Source: Seminavis robusta (lineage: Eukaryota; Bacillariophyta; Bacillariophyceae; Naviculales; Naviculaceae). From it: a stretch of 26,620 nucleotides of DNA. Shown in pieces: positions 17,200 to 26,620 of the stretch. The notes under the pieces were generated by a model, which was not told the origin of the DNA, did no database searches, and saw only the letters and a list, made by a program, of their open reading frames with translations. Every line of letters begins with the position of its first letter. The stretch's first letter is position 1. The position numbers and the translations under genes were made by a program. The stretch covers positions 1 to 26,620 of the forward strand of contig CAICTM010001576.1 in the NCBI GenBank assembly GCA_903772945.1. The letters are read 5' to 3'.

Positions 17200-17495
17200 T
17201 CCCAAGTCGCCTCGGATAGATCGTCGATCTACTGCATAGAGTAGCAGCCGCTTTTGTTGCAAGCGTCGCTCCGTGGAAACGTCATGTTCGCTCCATGAAA
17301 GAGGCGCCGTGGAACGAGGAAGAAGTCTTCAACCGACCGAATCGATCCGTCGAGGCGATACGTCAAATGGAAGAGGAGCCTGTCATGTTCATGGTCATGG
17401 TGGAGACGTCTTCAAGAGGAGTTACGAGTAGCCGCTGTAAACAAAGAAGAGGAGATAGCATCATCTTGATAGAGTAAAGATAGGGTAAAGGTATC
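17200..17495 (-). repeat. Inverted-pair repeat, right copy
   Basis: The reverse complement of this segment, starting at 17495, reads GATACCTTTA, TACTCTATCAAGATGATGCT, CAGCGGCTACTC, AGACGTCTCCACCATGAC and AGGCTCCTC, matching 14287-14640. Relative to the left copy it carries extra short blocks, such as a second CATGAAC-type repeat near 17390. The pair are diverged inverted copies about 2.6 kb apart. Confidence 0.65.
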
Positions 17496-18862
17496 CAAAT
17501 AATGAACAGGAAGAGGAGGAGTGGCAAACATGTTTATCAGTCGGTGGCCATCCCTCGTTGATCCTCTCTTAACGGATCATGTGTGTTGTCAACGAGGTTA
17601 GTGGGAATGAATGAACAAAAGCCACGTCCACAGCTGCAACACCATTTTCGACATGACCCAACTCGAAACCGTCAATCCAAGAAATCATGCAGCGGTTTGC
17701 CTGGAACTGGTATACTTTGTACTATATTCTCAGCGGGCATAGTGCTTGGACATGAGCACGGACTTGGACATGTCACAGCTAATAGATTGGCTCAATCCTT
17801 CAAGTAGCGTAGCAATACAGTCAGGCGGTGTGTGTGTCGCAAACGCTCCTGTTTGCCCCGTACCGTAGGAAGGGTCACCGCACTACTACGATACATCGTA
17901 CAAACCTGTGTGGTTCGGTTCGATGAGGGAGCATTGGCTGATTCATTCAATCATTCACACCATCACAAGTATTCGTGACGATGGGGCAAAGTGTGATGAT
18001 AGGGCGAGGGTTCCATTGGTACCTCCCGAGCCCCAGGAGCACTAGCCACTGGCTAGCTTTCTTGAGAGCTTGCTTGTGTAGCGGTTGTAAAAAGCAACCT
18101 TACACGTGACGGTCTGCGCCCTGGGAACCGGTAAGGAAATCCTTGGTGGCAGACTCCGAAGGCTAGCAAGCCCGTCACTCCATCTTCCTGTAACCATACT
18201 CAATACCGATACTCTTGCATCCACTCCTGCTTAAAAACGAATATGCACTGGCTCATCTGTACATTTGCCGATGATGCTCGTATCGAGTCTCTTCCTCACG
18301 ACGAGCTGTATCTTCCGTCGACACCACGTACCGAGCATACGATTTTGGCGGTATCGTTGTTCTTCAAGCGCGTGCATTGACTGTTGACTCCGTGCTCCGT
18401 ACATGTATGTTCCACGTCTCTCCTGAGGTGCCTTCATCACTCATCACTTGGGGGAACTCAACAGTCGCCAACTCAATGGTACGCCAGTACATGGATGGTG
18501 GATAGAGGTATGATGTGGTATTGGAAATCAGGCTTCAAGATCTTGAGTCAGAGCTGGTTCTAGTAGTACTATTAGAGAAGAGATAGATGGCTCTCTAAAA
18601 GTACTAGTACCAGCGGTGAGCCCGGGTGTGCATTGTGGGCCTCATGAAAAAAAGTTTTCTTTCTACGGAAAGTAAAAGCAGCTCTACAGGGTTAATGTCG
18701 ATTTGAATTTGACAAAACCAGAACTCGCTCGTATTCCGTCGTCGGAGCACCGACATAAAAGCGATCGAGCACAATCTGCCATTGCTCTTCTTCTTACACT
18801 TGTGTATCCATCTACTAGTACCGTCGCTTCCTTGAGAGTTTGCTTCTATCAACAACCACACG
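17496..18862. other. Intergenic, no supported gene
   Basis: Open frames of 60-75 codons occur on both strands, including a minus-strand ATG frame at 18231-18440, without domain features. CTAGCCA/TGGCTAG forms a small inverted repeat near 18043-18056. The right end is the probable 5' flank of the spliced plus-strand gene. Confidence 0.4.
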
Positions 18863-19541
18863 ATGTCTGCTCCAGCTCCAGCTCCAGCTCCTGCCCCCGA
18901 AGCGAATCGATTGGATGGTCGCGTCTCTGGTGTCGCTCGTGGTGATGGATTGGAGCGCGTTGCTCGTTTTGGAGCCGATGCAAGTCGGAAATGGACCTCC
19001 TCCGGCTGTTGACGCTCCTCCAGTTCAGCATGACAACGTCCTCGCTCCTGTGCAAGTACCAGTAAGTAAACCATCGCAAGATCATTCGAATGCAAGATCA
19101 ATCGTGTTGGTGCACCTCGATTGAACCACCTCGTTGTAACCAATGCTCTTCTTCTTCTTCTTCCAGCCAGGAAACACTCTCGCTCATGGTTGGGGCCAGT
19201 ACCAGTACGGCATGCCATTGCTTCATGGGCAGCAGAAACCGCCCGCAGGATGGACTCCACAGCCACCACAGTACCAACAGAGTGGCTATCTCCGACTTTC
19301 CAACTTTATGGCCCCTGCACCTGCCGTGCTGGCCCCTGCACCAGCTCCTCAGCCAATCATCATCAGTGGTATCAGCGGCGAAAACAATACCTTCAATATC
19401 TCCATCGATGGTGGTGGTAGTCGTCGCAAGAAGAGCAAAAACAAGTCCCGTGCTGAGTCTCTAGACAGCGACTCTGACTCGTCTGATGGCAACTTTTTTA
19501 TCAGTTCCGTCATCTGCCGTTCAAACTACATGTACATGTAA
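18863..19541 (+). CDS. Spliced low-complexity Pro/Gln/Ala-rich protein, unrecognised
   Basis: The last intron is clear. An open frame ending VQVP at 19061 joins in phase 0 to PGNTLAHGWGQYQYGMP from 19167, across a GTAAGT...TTCTTCTTCCAG intron. The last exon then runs to TAA at 19539-19541. It carries QYQQ-type Gln/Tyr segments, an APAPA region, a basic block SRRKKSKNKSR (possible nuclear signal) and an acidic Ser/Asp run (SLDSDSDSSDG). The start is uncertain. ATG 18863 opens MSAPAPAPAPAPEAN but hits a stop unless a short early intron is removed; donors near 18918-18932 with acceptors at 18974 or 18984 restore the frame. Otherwise translation may begin at ATG 18978. No folded domain is recognised; a disordered nuclear or RNA-associated role is only a guess. 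Confidence 0.6.
19062..19166 (+). other. Intron, 105 nt
   Basis: The donor is GTAAGT directly after CCA, and the acceptor is a CTTCTTCTTCTTCCAG polypyrimidine-AG. Splicing joins two codon-aligned Pro-rich frames. The intron contains an in-frame stop, supporting removal. Confidence 0.8.
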
Positions 19542-21103
19542 CTATAACTGTTTGCCATGGCACTGCACCGGTGCAGCACGAGCGCACACTGCGCATAGCA
19601 CATCGCCATGCCATCAAGCCCATTCCAGTACAATCGTACTGTAGCATGTCACAAGACCAACCTCGTGTGGTACGGTACTGGCACGGGAACCAGAACTCAT
19701 GAGAGTATTGGATTCCATTCGATTCGATTGAAACTCTCCACATGTCTCGAGGGCCTGGGTGCAGATTGGTACCATATCTGAAGCAATTGTTGCCACAGAT
19801 ATACCGGTAGGCGTCAACCCGTGCCTCGAATCGACGCTCGTCCGTACGTCAAGTTGGTTGCTTTGGACGTCCTCGATGCAGTAACCTTGATGCCACTCAC
19901 TCCCGTGGCCCGGTACTGTGCTGCCAATGACAGCTTGCCTTTGAGATGGAAGCTTCTCACGATGCCCGTACGTGCCTTCAAGCATTCGTGCTCCGTACGG
20001 AGCGAGGTTCGACATAAACGTACCGTACCGGTACCGGTATCCTGAGGTCTCCTTCGTCCGTACATCTCGTTCTTTCGACGATTGGATTCAATTCAATTCC
20101 TTCCATGCACGGGGCTGTTTCCTTTATGCCGACGGCACTGCTGAAAGGCATAGAGCTGATCTCCTAAAATCCTCGAAATCAAGTGAAATTCCACTTGTCT
20201 GCATGCGGATACATCATGAGGATATAACTCTTCGAATAACATGGCGATGAGACTTGTTCTTGTTGGTGTAGAGAGTTCTTTCCTTCTGACTCTCCAGCCC
20301 CAACTCTGGTATTGTCGGCCTACAGTAGCAGTATAGCGAGTCTTTTGAGTCATGCGGTGTTGGTCACTTATGATTCTTTTTCGCTTTCCTGTTGAGACTT
20401 GCTATCTATGTACAACTACCAGGTACTAGCTACACTCGTAGTATAGTTCCAAAACCTGGGAACTCCTTAGTTGCCAACTAGTTTTGCCAATATGCCTTCG
20501 GCATTCGCAGTGTTCTTGGTGACCTTTCCTTCAGCTACTTGTTGCTTCACTGGGCAGGTCTGGATGAGACTGCCTAATTGGATTCAATTCGATTCACTTT
20601 GGAGGTTTGGGTGAGGCCACAACTTACATGCACAAGGATCATATATGCATAGATAGGAAGCAGCTATGGACGATAGAACTCAGTACTAGCATAGGGCCAT
20701 CAGTTTTTCTACGGTAGCTTGTGCTATGTATTTACAGAAGAGGCGTACTAGCTTTGTGCCAACAGTTTTTCTAGCTTTATGCTATGTATTTACAGAAGAA
20801 GCCATGTATAAGGAGCGACATTCGGGACGGAGGGATTGCTGGAGGCTGAAGCTGTTGCTTGCACATATAGTGTACATTACCAACTATAGCATGCCCTTGC
20901 TTAGCTGTCAGCCACCAAAGATCATTCCCTTTCGATTCTGATAGCCTTTCCATTTGCGCCACCGATCTATCTTTCCCACTGAGGCCCTCCCTACTAGCTA
21001 GACCCACCCATGGCATTCCGCACGACAATGCTCACAGTTCTTCTCCTCCAAAGACTGCTATGGCCTCGGACTGAAGGAGAAATGGAGCAGCCTAGCTACA
21101 GTA
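19542..21103. other. Intergenic with small tandem duplication
   Basis: No supported gene. GATTC/CAATTC bursts lie near 19710-19730, 20079-20100 and 20578-20596. GTACCGTACCGGTACCGGTA sits near 20022-20041. A duplication is at 20701-20743 and 20763-20802: both copies start CAGTTTTTCTA and share GCTATGTATTTACAGAAGA. Local minus- and plus-strand open frames have no recognisable features. Confidence 0.45.
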
Positions 21104-21278
21104 TCTAGGAGGATGCAATGGCGTGGACGATCGGCCCAGCAGCAAGTTTTCAATATCAATGCATCTACAATTAGTTTTCTACCAAGACCAGAGAGGACAT
21201 CACACGATCTCAAGTCTACTACTCTAGGAGGATGCAATGGCGTCGACGATCAAGCAGCAAGTTTTCAATATCAATGCA
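21104..21278. repeat. 60-bp direct repeat pair at 3' flank of minus-strand gene
   Basis: 21104-21163 and 21223-21278 share TCTAGGAGGATGCAATGGCG, ACGATC and CAGCAAGTTTTCAATATCAA. They differ by one substitution and a small indel. The second copy abuts the stop codon of the minus-strand gene (TAA at 21281-21283), so the gene's 3' flank was duplicated, or a repeat inserted beside it. Confidence 0.85.
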
Positions 21279-21280
21279 GC

Positions 21281-22254
21281 TTAGTTTAAATGGTTCCTTT
21301 TCGAAATCCGGCGTGACCAGCTCCTATGGGCAGGGGCTGGGGCAGGGGCGTCCGGTTCATCTTCTGCTGATTCCTCAGGTTCCATGTCATCTTCTTCTTC
21401 CGATTCCTCCGTGGCAGCTTCGTCCGATTCTTCGTCAAATCCGCTACCACTGGAGGCATGACATCCGGTTCAGGTGGAGGCGCCTTGGCTATCTTCTTCT
21501 TGGCCTTTACTTTCTCCTTAATCGCGGCCATGGCTTCCTTCTGCTTCTTGGGATCATATCCAGGTGGGGCCTGGCCGTAATGGCTGAAACAGTATCCTGA
21601 TTGGTTACGACAGGCTGAGCAGGGAACACCTTTGGGCTTCAGCCCCCAATAAGATCGTGAGACAAAGCTTTAAGCTAGACTCCACATGAACAACACAAGA
21701 TAAAAAGACCACTGGCAACTTACATTCGGTTTCGAATTGGAGGGGGTTTCATCTTGACCTTGGGTTTTCCACCCATCTCCCTACGAGGTGGTGGCTGCTG
21801 AGTGATGACAGTGGTGGACGCTGCTGTAACTGCTGCTGTCAGGGAACGGAAGTGAGTTGTGTTGATCCGTTTCACACGAGTTTTGGGAATGCGTCGAACA
21901 ATCTTCCGTGACCTTCGCTGTGAATGTTTTGGCTTCCTCGGTTTCTTCGGCTTCTTTTTTGCATGGTGAGGTGCCAAAATCAGCATTATCTTGCTGGGTT
22001 TGGTGGATAGCCAATCCGATCGGACAGCCTTGACGTCTTCACCAAAAGGTTTGGTACCCATTTGGCTCTGAATTTCACTCAACATCAATGTCATCATTTC
22101 CAAAGTGGGAGCAAACACAGCAACGTCGTCCACACAGCTGGCAGCCTGGACGCTGGAGCTGTCAGAAGCTAAAATAAATGTTATCAAGAATACTCTCACT
22201 GGCAAGGAAAAACGTTCTAGGTGAAACGCTAAGGCCAAACTTAACCTTCTCCAT
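21281..22254 (-). pseudogene. Frame-disrupted gene with CX2CX6CX2H motif and acidic tail
   Basis: The upstream part (about 22200-21724) is open and protein-like (EIQSQMGTKPFGEDVKAV). It ends at a GTAAGT donor (21723), and the intron runs to an AG at 21637. The next exon reads PKGVPCSACRNQSGYCFSHY, giving a CX2CX6CX2H cluster (possible zinc ligand), then KKQKEAMAAIKEKVKAKKK. The upstream frame enters this exon one base out of phase. The frame that would join correctly has a TAG at 21783-21781. Downstream, the exon's frame turns basic, while the -1 frame (21469-21281) gives an acidic Glu/Asp/Ser stretch that looks like the true tail. The start may be ATG 22254 followed by a 31-nt GTGAGA...TTTTAG intron. 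This could be a decayed gene, unseen micro-introns or sequencing indels. Function unknown. Confidence 0.5.
21637..21723 (-). other. Probable intron, 87 nt
   Basis: On the minus strand it starts GTAAGT (21723 downward) and ends GGGCTGAAG (21637), just before the Cys/His exon. The donor is strong. The acceptor lacks a long pyrimidine tract. Confidence 0.5.
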
Positions 22255-22353
22255 GGTTGGTATGACCATACTTTGCTCGTACCAGTACTGTACTAGCGTA
22301 CTACAGTCGTAGCTAGCTGCTACGGTAGGCAGAGCCCCGTGAAGAAATGAAGC

Positions 22354-22375
22354 TTCGATTGATCATTCAATCGAA
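22354..22375. repeat. Perfect 9-bp hairpin
   Basis: TTCGATTGA (22354-22362) and TCAATCGAA (22367-22375) are separated by TCAT. The hairpin lies about 100 bp upstream of the putative minus-strand start at 22254. It is built from the GATTC/GATTGA words common here, so it may be repeat-derived. Confidence 0.7.
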
Positions 22376-24326
22376 ATGCTTCGATTTGGAGCAAATTGTG
22401 AGCTCTCATGAGCACTATAATCTCCAAAAACATGTTGCAGTTACTGGCTATTTGCCGTGCTCTCTTCTTGCTTCTAAAGTTAACATTGGTACCTTGTTTG
22501 ACTAATAAAAGCTAGAAAAGCCTGTCGGTTGCTTTGTTTTGCAGGCTTGTGCTCATTTTTTGCTTGACTCCTCGAATGGGCCCGACTGACTCGACTCAGC
22601 ACTGTGAATCTTCAATCCACGCACGCCCCTTTTTCCCATCACGGGATCACATTAGTCTACATCCGAAGCACACCGACCCATGATGACAATGAAGTGAGAA
22701 TGTCAATCGTATCGACTCATGTTGGGGTCTACCGTATTACATGTACTCTGTCTTCTTGCCAACTACCGGTAGCTAGGCTAGCTAGAAGTAAGCCAGTATC
22801 GGCAAATCATGCTTTTAAAAAAGTCCCTTTGTGCAAGATGTTGGTGCTGTTGGCATCAGAAATCAGAAGATGAATGAATCGATGACACTATGAGAAAAAT
22901 TTCCCACGAGATGTTGGATCTAAAATGGCTGTTGGTAAAATACTACCGTACGAGATTTGGATCCTTGGAAGCAACAACAACGAGCTCTGACGCTCTGACA
23001 CAGAAAATGGGACTCTGTAGCCACATGTCTTGCTCCAAGAATATCATCCCGTCCCGAGCGCAAGGAGTTTCCAGTATGTATCAACGCGGGTTTAGAATAG
23101 GTGGATTATCTACGGAAGTACCCGGATATCCAACCTCTTCTCCCAGTCTGCCGCTTTACAGGTGCATCTCTGGCTACAGTAGCTGGCTTGCAAAGGCAAT
23201 CGAATTGTGCCGATTCTTGTCCCAGTGTTGACGCCCCCGATGTAGACTACTGCATGGCTTGAGCTTTTAAAAGAAAGAGGAGGGAGGCACTAGCTAGTAC
23301 CGTACCCAGCTGTTCTTGAATGGATTGATCATTCGATTCGATTCGATTCTTCGATTTTACATTCCTTGTAGGCTCGTTGACCCAGGAGTGACCCGTATAG
23401 CGGTATCGTAACGGTACTCAAACTGCACGTTTTCATGAATTCCAACTGCAGAGTTACTTTGCTGGTGGTCCAGTTTGATGGTGGAGTGAGCCCTCTGTCA
23501 ACAATGATAACGATAAGCACAAGAACAGAGCAAGAACAACAATCGTACCATTGCAATGCTTTGGACTTCTGGACTGACCAGGGCGCGGGGCTTCTATCAT
23601 TCATACTGATTTCTGTTGATTGGGTGGAATCAATCATTGTAGGTGTAGACATCCTCATCATTGGCTTTTACAGCTAATCAAGCAGATCAAAATGCCTAAA
23701 CATAAATAAATGCCCATGCCTCCAATTCCTATCGTTTCAGCTGTTGCCTCCTCATGGCAAATCATGGTCGAGACGATTGTGGGAGCATCAGGTCTTCATC
23801 TTGTTGCTATTGTTTGCTTGTTGGTTGTGCTGACTGAACTCAACAGCTGGACTCTGACTGTCACTCATTCATCAACTCTGACTACAGCAGTGAGCACCAC
23901 AAGCTCTTACCCATCAGACCAAAAGATCCACAGGACCAAAAAATGGTCGTCGACAGTGCAACGTACCGATACGACGAATGCATAGGAACACTGCAAAGCT
24001 GTTAAACGTGCAAGACGTGTACCAGGTAGCTCTCATCCACGCATCGCGGGAGTCATGCAATCTGCCACACCAGGCAGTTTTGCAAACCAATACAGTACCT
24101 TGTTGTGCACGTAGTTTGCTTCGTTCAACCCAGGAGATTGGCAAGAACCCCAATGTGAACGCATGTTTGTTTCGTTGCACCCACCCAGGCACATTCTGAG
24201 CGCCGTCTTTCAGGACCACTTGGTGACGGAGCTTGCCAGTCATTACTGTATTTGTGTTGGGAGAGGATGTTTCCACGGGTGTGCCTTTGCCTTGACTTGC
24301 TTGTCGTTCGCGCAATCATTGCTAGA
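22376..24326. other. Intergenic, several unassignable open frames
   Basis: Open frames with ATG starts exist at plus 22890-23231 (113 codons) and minus 23329-23661 (110 codons). The latter has one hydrophobic stretch (VLVLIVIIV) that could be membrane-spanning. None has a recognisable family, a repeat in register or clear splice partners, so I do not call them as genes. A GATTC burst sits at about 23325-23358. Confidence 0.35.
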
Positions 24327-24387
24327 CTATCTATCTATCTATCTATCTATTGGCTTGCTACATGTAGCTAGCTAGCTAGCTAGCTAG
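24327..24387. repeat. Microsatellites (CTAT)6 and (TAGC)n
   Basis: (CTAT)6 at 24327-24350 is followed by a TAGC/GCTA run at 24365-24387. The second is an extended form of the CTAGCTAG word scattered through the spacers. Confidence 0.95.
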
Positions 24388-24788
24388 TGTACGTGAAAAT
24401 GCTGAATGAAACAAAAATCAAAGCAGAGTGAGTGGCAGTCTTCTGAAAGTGATCTGCGGTACATGTACCGGTACGGTCCACTTCCAACATCCAACTCACT
24501 GATATGTTGGCCGTCTTGGCTGTCAAAATAAACTACACTGGCTTGCTACTCAGAGATTTATGAGTACGGTGGGTCATTGTGACTGTGGTGACATCACGCA
24601 TGGATCTTTTTGGTTCAAAGATCCCTTTGCTCATTTCTTCTTTCCAAACAAACTAAAAATCTTTCGGACTGAAGAGAACAAACATCCCACACTCTTGTAT
24701 TTTGCTTGCTTGCATGATCATAACCCTCCGAATCAAGCTAGAGTGTGTGAACTGTACCTACTGTAATCACGCCACAATCAGTATCAAG

Positions 24789-26620
24789 ATGCCTTCGAGT
24801 ACCGGTAGTAATAGTCGTCCTCGCAGTTTGTCTCCCATGGCGGTGAGAGAAGCGGAACAATCGATGGCGGATCGATTGGAGGCGTATAAGAAGAAACGGG
24901 AGGCTCGCTTGACGGAGAAAGAGGCGGAAGCGAAACGGAAAGCAGAAGAAAAGAAACGGCGAGAAGAAGAACGGAGAAAGAATTTGAAGATCATGGAATT
25001 GCCGCCGCCCAACAAATCCAACAAGGCGCCAGCACCGCGAAAAGCAAAACCAAGAGCAGCTCGATCCATGTCTCCCAGTCGCGCCAAAGAAGCAAAGGTT
25101 GCTGCCGCTGAAGAAGATGACAGTAGCGCCAAAGCAGCTCTTGCCAAACAAGACGCCGCTGATCGCAAGATTCGTGCCGAAAAGGAAGCACGTGTCAAAG
25201 CTCAGACCCAACAAGCGCATGACAAGGCAGCCCAAGCACGCAAGAACAAATGGCAGGAACAACAAGCCAAGCGAAAGGCAGAAGCCGCCAAGAAAGCCAA
25301 AGCCGCTGGACAAGAACCTCCTCCCGAACGAGTTCCCAAACTCAGTGCCCTGCTCGCCATGGGAGGACCTGAGGCGGAAGAATACAAGAAAAAACAAGCG
25401 GCTGCCAAATTGGCCACGTGGAAAACCAATCTAGGAGACAAGTGGGAAATCGTCCAAACCACATGGGATGGCATGTCCACTTTTGAAGACAAAAAGGAAA
25501 CCACCAATAGCACGTACACCACACAACAAGAAGCCATTCAGGAATTCAAACACAATCCAGAAAAATACCTCGCCATGCATTTTCATCCAGTCCAACCCGA
25601 TCCCAAAGATTACACCTTTATTCTACGGGATGGAACTGTGGGGTATGAACCCATGGGAATCAAGGAAGATGGTACTGGAAAACGCATTCTATGGCGACAC
25701 ATTTATCATCGTCTTCCAGCGTTTACCGACAATCTCTTTCCCGTACGATCCTGTGACAAGTATACAGACAACATGACCTACGGTGGCAAGAAATTGCATT
25801 CTACAAAGGCCAAACGAACGCCACTCTTGCCCGGTCGTGGCATGGGTCTAGGTGATGAAGCCAACATGGAAATGATTGGTCCACAAGGTGCCTATCCCGA
25901 TCATGTCCGTCAAGGAGCCATTGTGGGAGACTGTTGGTTGCTCTCGGCCATTGCCTGTCTCGCCGATTTTGATTGGGCCGTACAACGACTCTTTCGCAAA
26001 ACTCCAACACAACCCATTAGTCAAAAACCAGTCGATGAACCCAATCTATACACAGTGACATTGTGGGATTTGAAAACATGGAAGGAAGTCGATATTGTCA
26101 TTGACGAACGATTGCCTGTCAGAGCGGATGGAACGGGATACTTGCTAGGAGCCAAGCCTTCCAAGGATGCCAAATTCTGGGTGCCCTACCTAGAAAAGGC
26201 CATTGCGGTGAGATCGTATAGATAGAGACTGGTGGAGTCGAGTCGAGTCCATCGGTGCTCTCACAACATGTGGCTTGTGTATTGTATTTTTGTTTGTTTG
26301 TGTGTGGTGCTCACTCATGCTATTCCGATTCGCTTTGATTCAATTCGATTCTTGATTCGATTCAGGTACACTGTGGTGGCTACGAGAAGCTGGACGGTGC
26401 GTGATCGAAACTCAAGGGATCCATTTTCACACGTTTTGCTTTTGCTCCATGTACTCACTCATTTATTTATTTACTGTCTATCCCGGCAACTAACTGTACT
26501 TACTTGACTAAACTTGCAGGCGGCAACTGCACCGATGCCTGGCCCATGTTGACTGGTTCTCGCAACCAGTTCCTCATTCAGAAGGTGCCTGCCACGGGAA
26601 AGTACTATTGTGGCGCCAGG
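24789..26620 (+). CDS. Calpain-type cysteine protease, 5' part (three exons, incomplete)
   Basis: Exons are 24789-26207, 26366-26396 and 26520 to the window end, giving 517 residues so far. Residues about 17-205 are Lys/Glu/Ala-rich and probably coiled or disordered. The calpain catalytic domain begins around residue 330. QGAIVGDCWLLSAIACLADF holds the catalytic Cys (Cys382). FWVPYLEKAIA, then VHCGGYEKLDG (exon 2) and GNCTDAWPMLTG (exon 3) follow the usual calpain order. The catalytic His and Asn should lie beyond the window. Calpains are intracellular, normally Ca2+-regulated proteases; calcium dependence cannot be judged here. I prefer ATG 24789 over the in-frame ATG 24702 because the stretch between is Cys/Ile-rich and unlike the rest. 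ATG 24837 is also possible. No signal peptide or membrane segment is seen. Confidence 0.92.
26208..26365 (+). other. Calpain intron 1, 158 nt
   Basis: The donor is GTGAGA after codon GCG and the acceptor is GATTCAG before GTACAC. Without splicing the frame stops six codons later. Splicing yields KAIA followed by VHCGG, as expected of calpains. The 3' third is made of GATTC repeats, one of which forms the acceptor. Confidence 0.88.
26397..26519 (+). other. Calpain intron 2, 123 nt
   Basis: The donor is GTGCGT after a phase-1 G, and the acceptor is AACTTGCAG. A CAACTAACT branch-like sequence lies about 30 nt upstream of the acceptor. Joining restores GGC and gives the calpain block GGNCTDAW. 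Confidence 0.88.

Noticed and set aside
18604..19269. 221-residue minus-strand open frame
   Set aside because: It overlaps the spliced plus-strand gene, where the intron and phase-matched exons give much better support. Its Gly-Ala run is the complement of the APAP repeat.
21720..22238. Minus-strand frame beginning at 22238
   Set aside because: Its first codon is TTG; a nuclear gene would not normally start there. The ATG at 22254 with splicing is more plausible.
23329..23661. Minus-strand frame with a hydrophobic stretch as a membrane protein
   Set aside because: There is a single short hydrophobic run and no family resemblance, and it is overlapped by an equally long plus-strand frame.
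24738..25397. 219-residue minus-strand open frame
   Set aside because: It lies antisense to the Lys/Glu/Ala-rich first exon of the calpain gene and reads Phe/Leu/Ser-rich, a typical shadow.
1..26620. tRNA or rRNA genes
   Set aside because: I scanned for B-box-like GGTTCGAAYCC and rRNA-like blocks by eye and found none. A covariance-model search would settle it.

Overview
The window looks like nuclear DNA of a protist alga, most likely a raphid pennate diatom. A Seminavis robusta-like genome is my best guess, from family recognition rather than a search. The signs are GT-AG introns, long non-coding spacers, genes on both strands with no operon layout, and proteins that resemble diatom families. 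The spacers are saturated with short palindromic words (ACCGGT, CTAG and GTAC runs) and GATTC pentamer repeats. I see no bacterial, organellar, rRNA or tRNA signature.

Genes I can support are few. An 817-residue minus-strand protein (4477-6930) has an ankyrin/leucine-rich-repeat-like body and a Pro/Gln/Trp-rich tandem-repeat tail. A 288-residue minus-strand protein of unknown function lies at 8175-9041. A spliced plus-strand gene (about 18863-19541) encodes a low-complexity Pro/Gln/Ala-rich protein. A minus-strand gene (21281-22254) has a Cys/His cluster but its frame is broken. The 5' part of a calpain-type cysteine protease gene runs off the right edge (24789-26620), with two introns and a 31-nt exon. 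A Lys/Ser-rich ORF at 15237-15476 is doubtful. The genes show no functional link to one another.

The rest, well over half the window, is repeat-rich. The left edge (1-450) holds diverged copies of one motif. The most striking structures are short elements of about 220-400 bp with imperfect terminal inverted repeats around a core of degenerate short tandem words: 1729-2040, 2141-2359, 10363-10761, 13726-14099 and 16442-16797, plus a right-end fragment at 11613-11696. Three of them (10363, 11613, 13726) share termini. These and the 1729 element share a TTTAAGGG anchor followed by letters that differ between elements but are largely uniform within each one.

Other structures include a nested hairpin (11051-11162), a 20-bp minisatellite (11863-12070) and a 21-bp minisatellite (16914-17040). 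There is also a 50-bp triplicate (15823-15975) and a diverged inverted pair at 14287-14640 and 17200-17495. Several small direct duplications and microsatellites complete the picture. All boundaries and similarities were read by eye.
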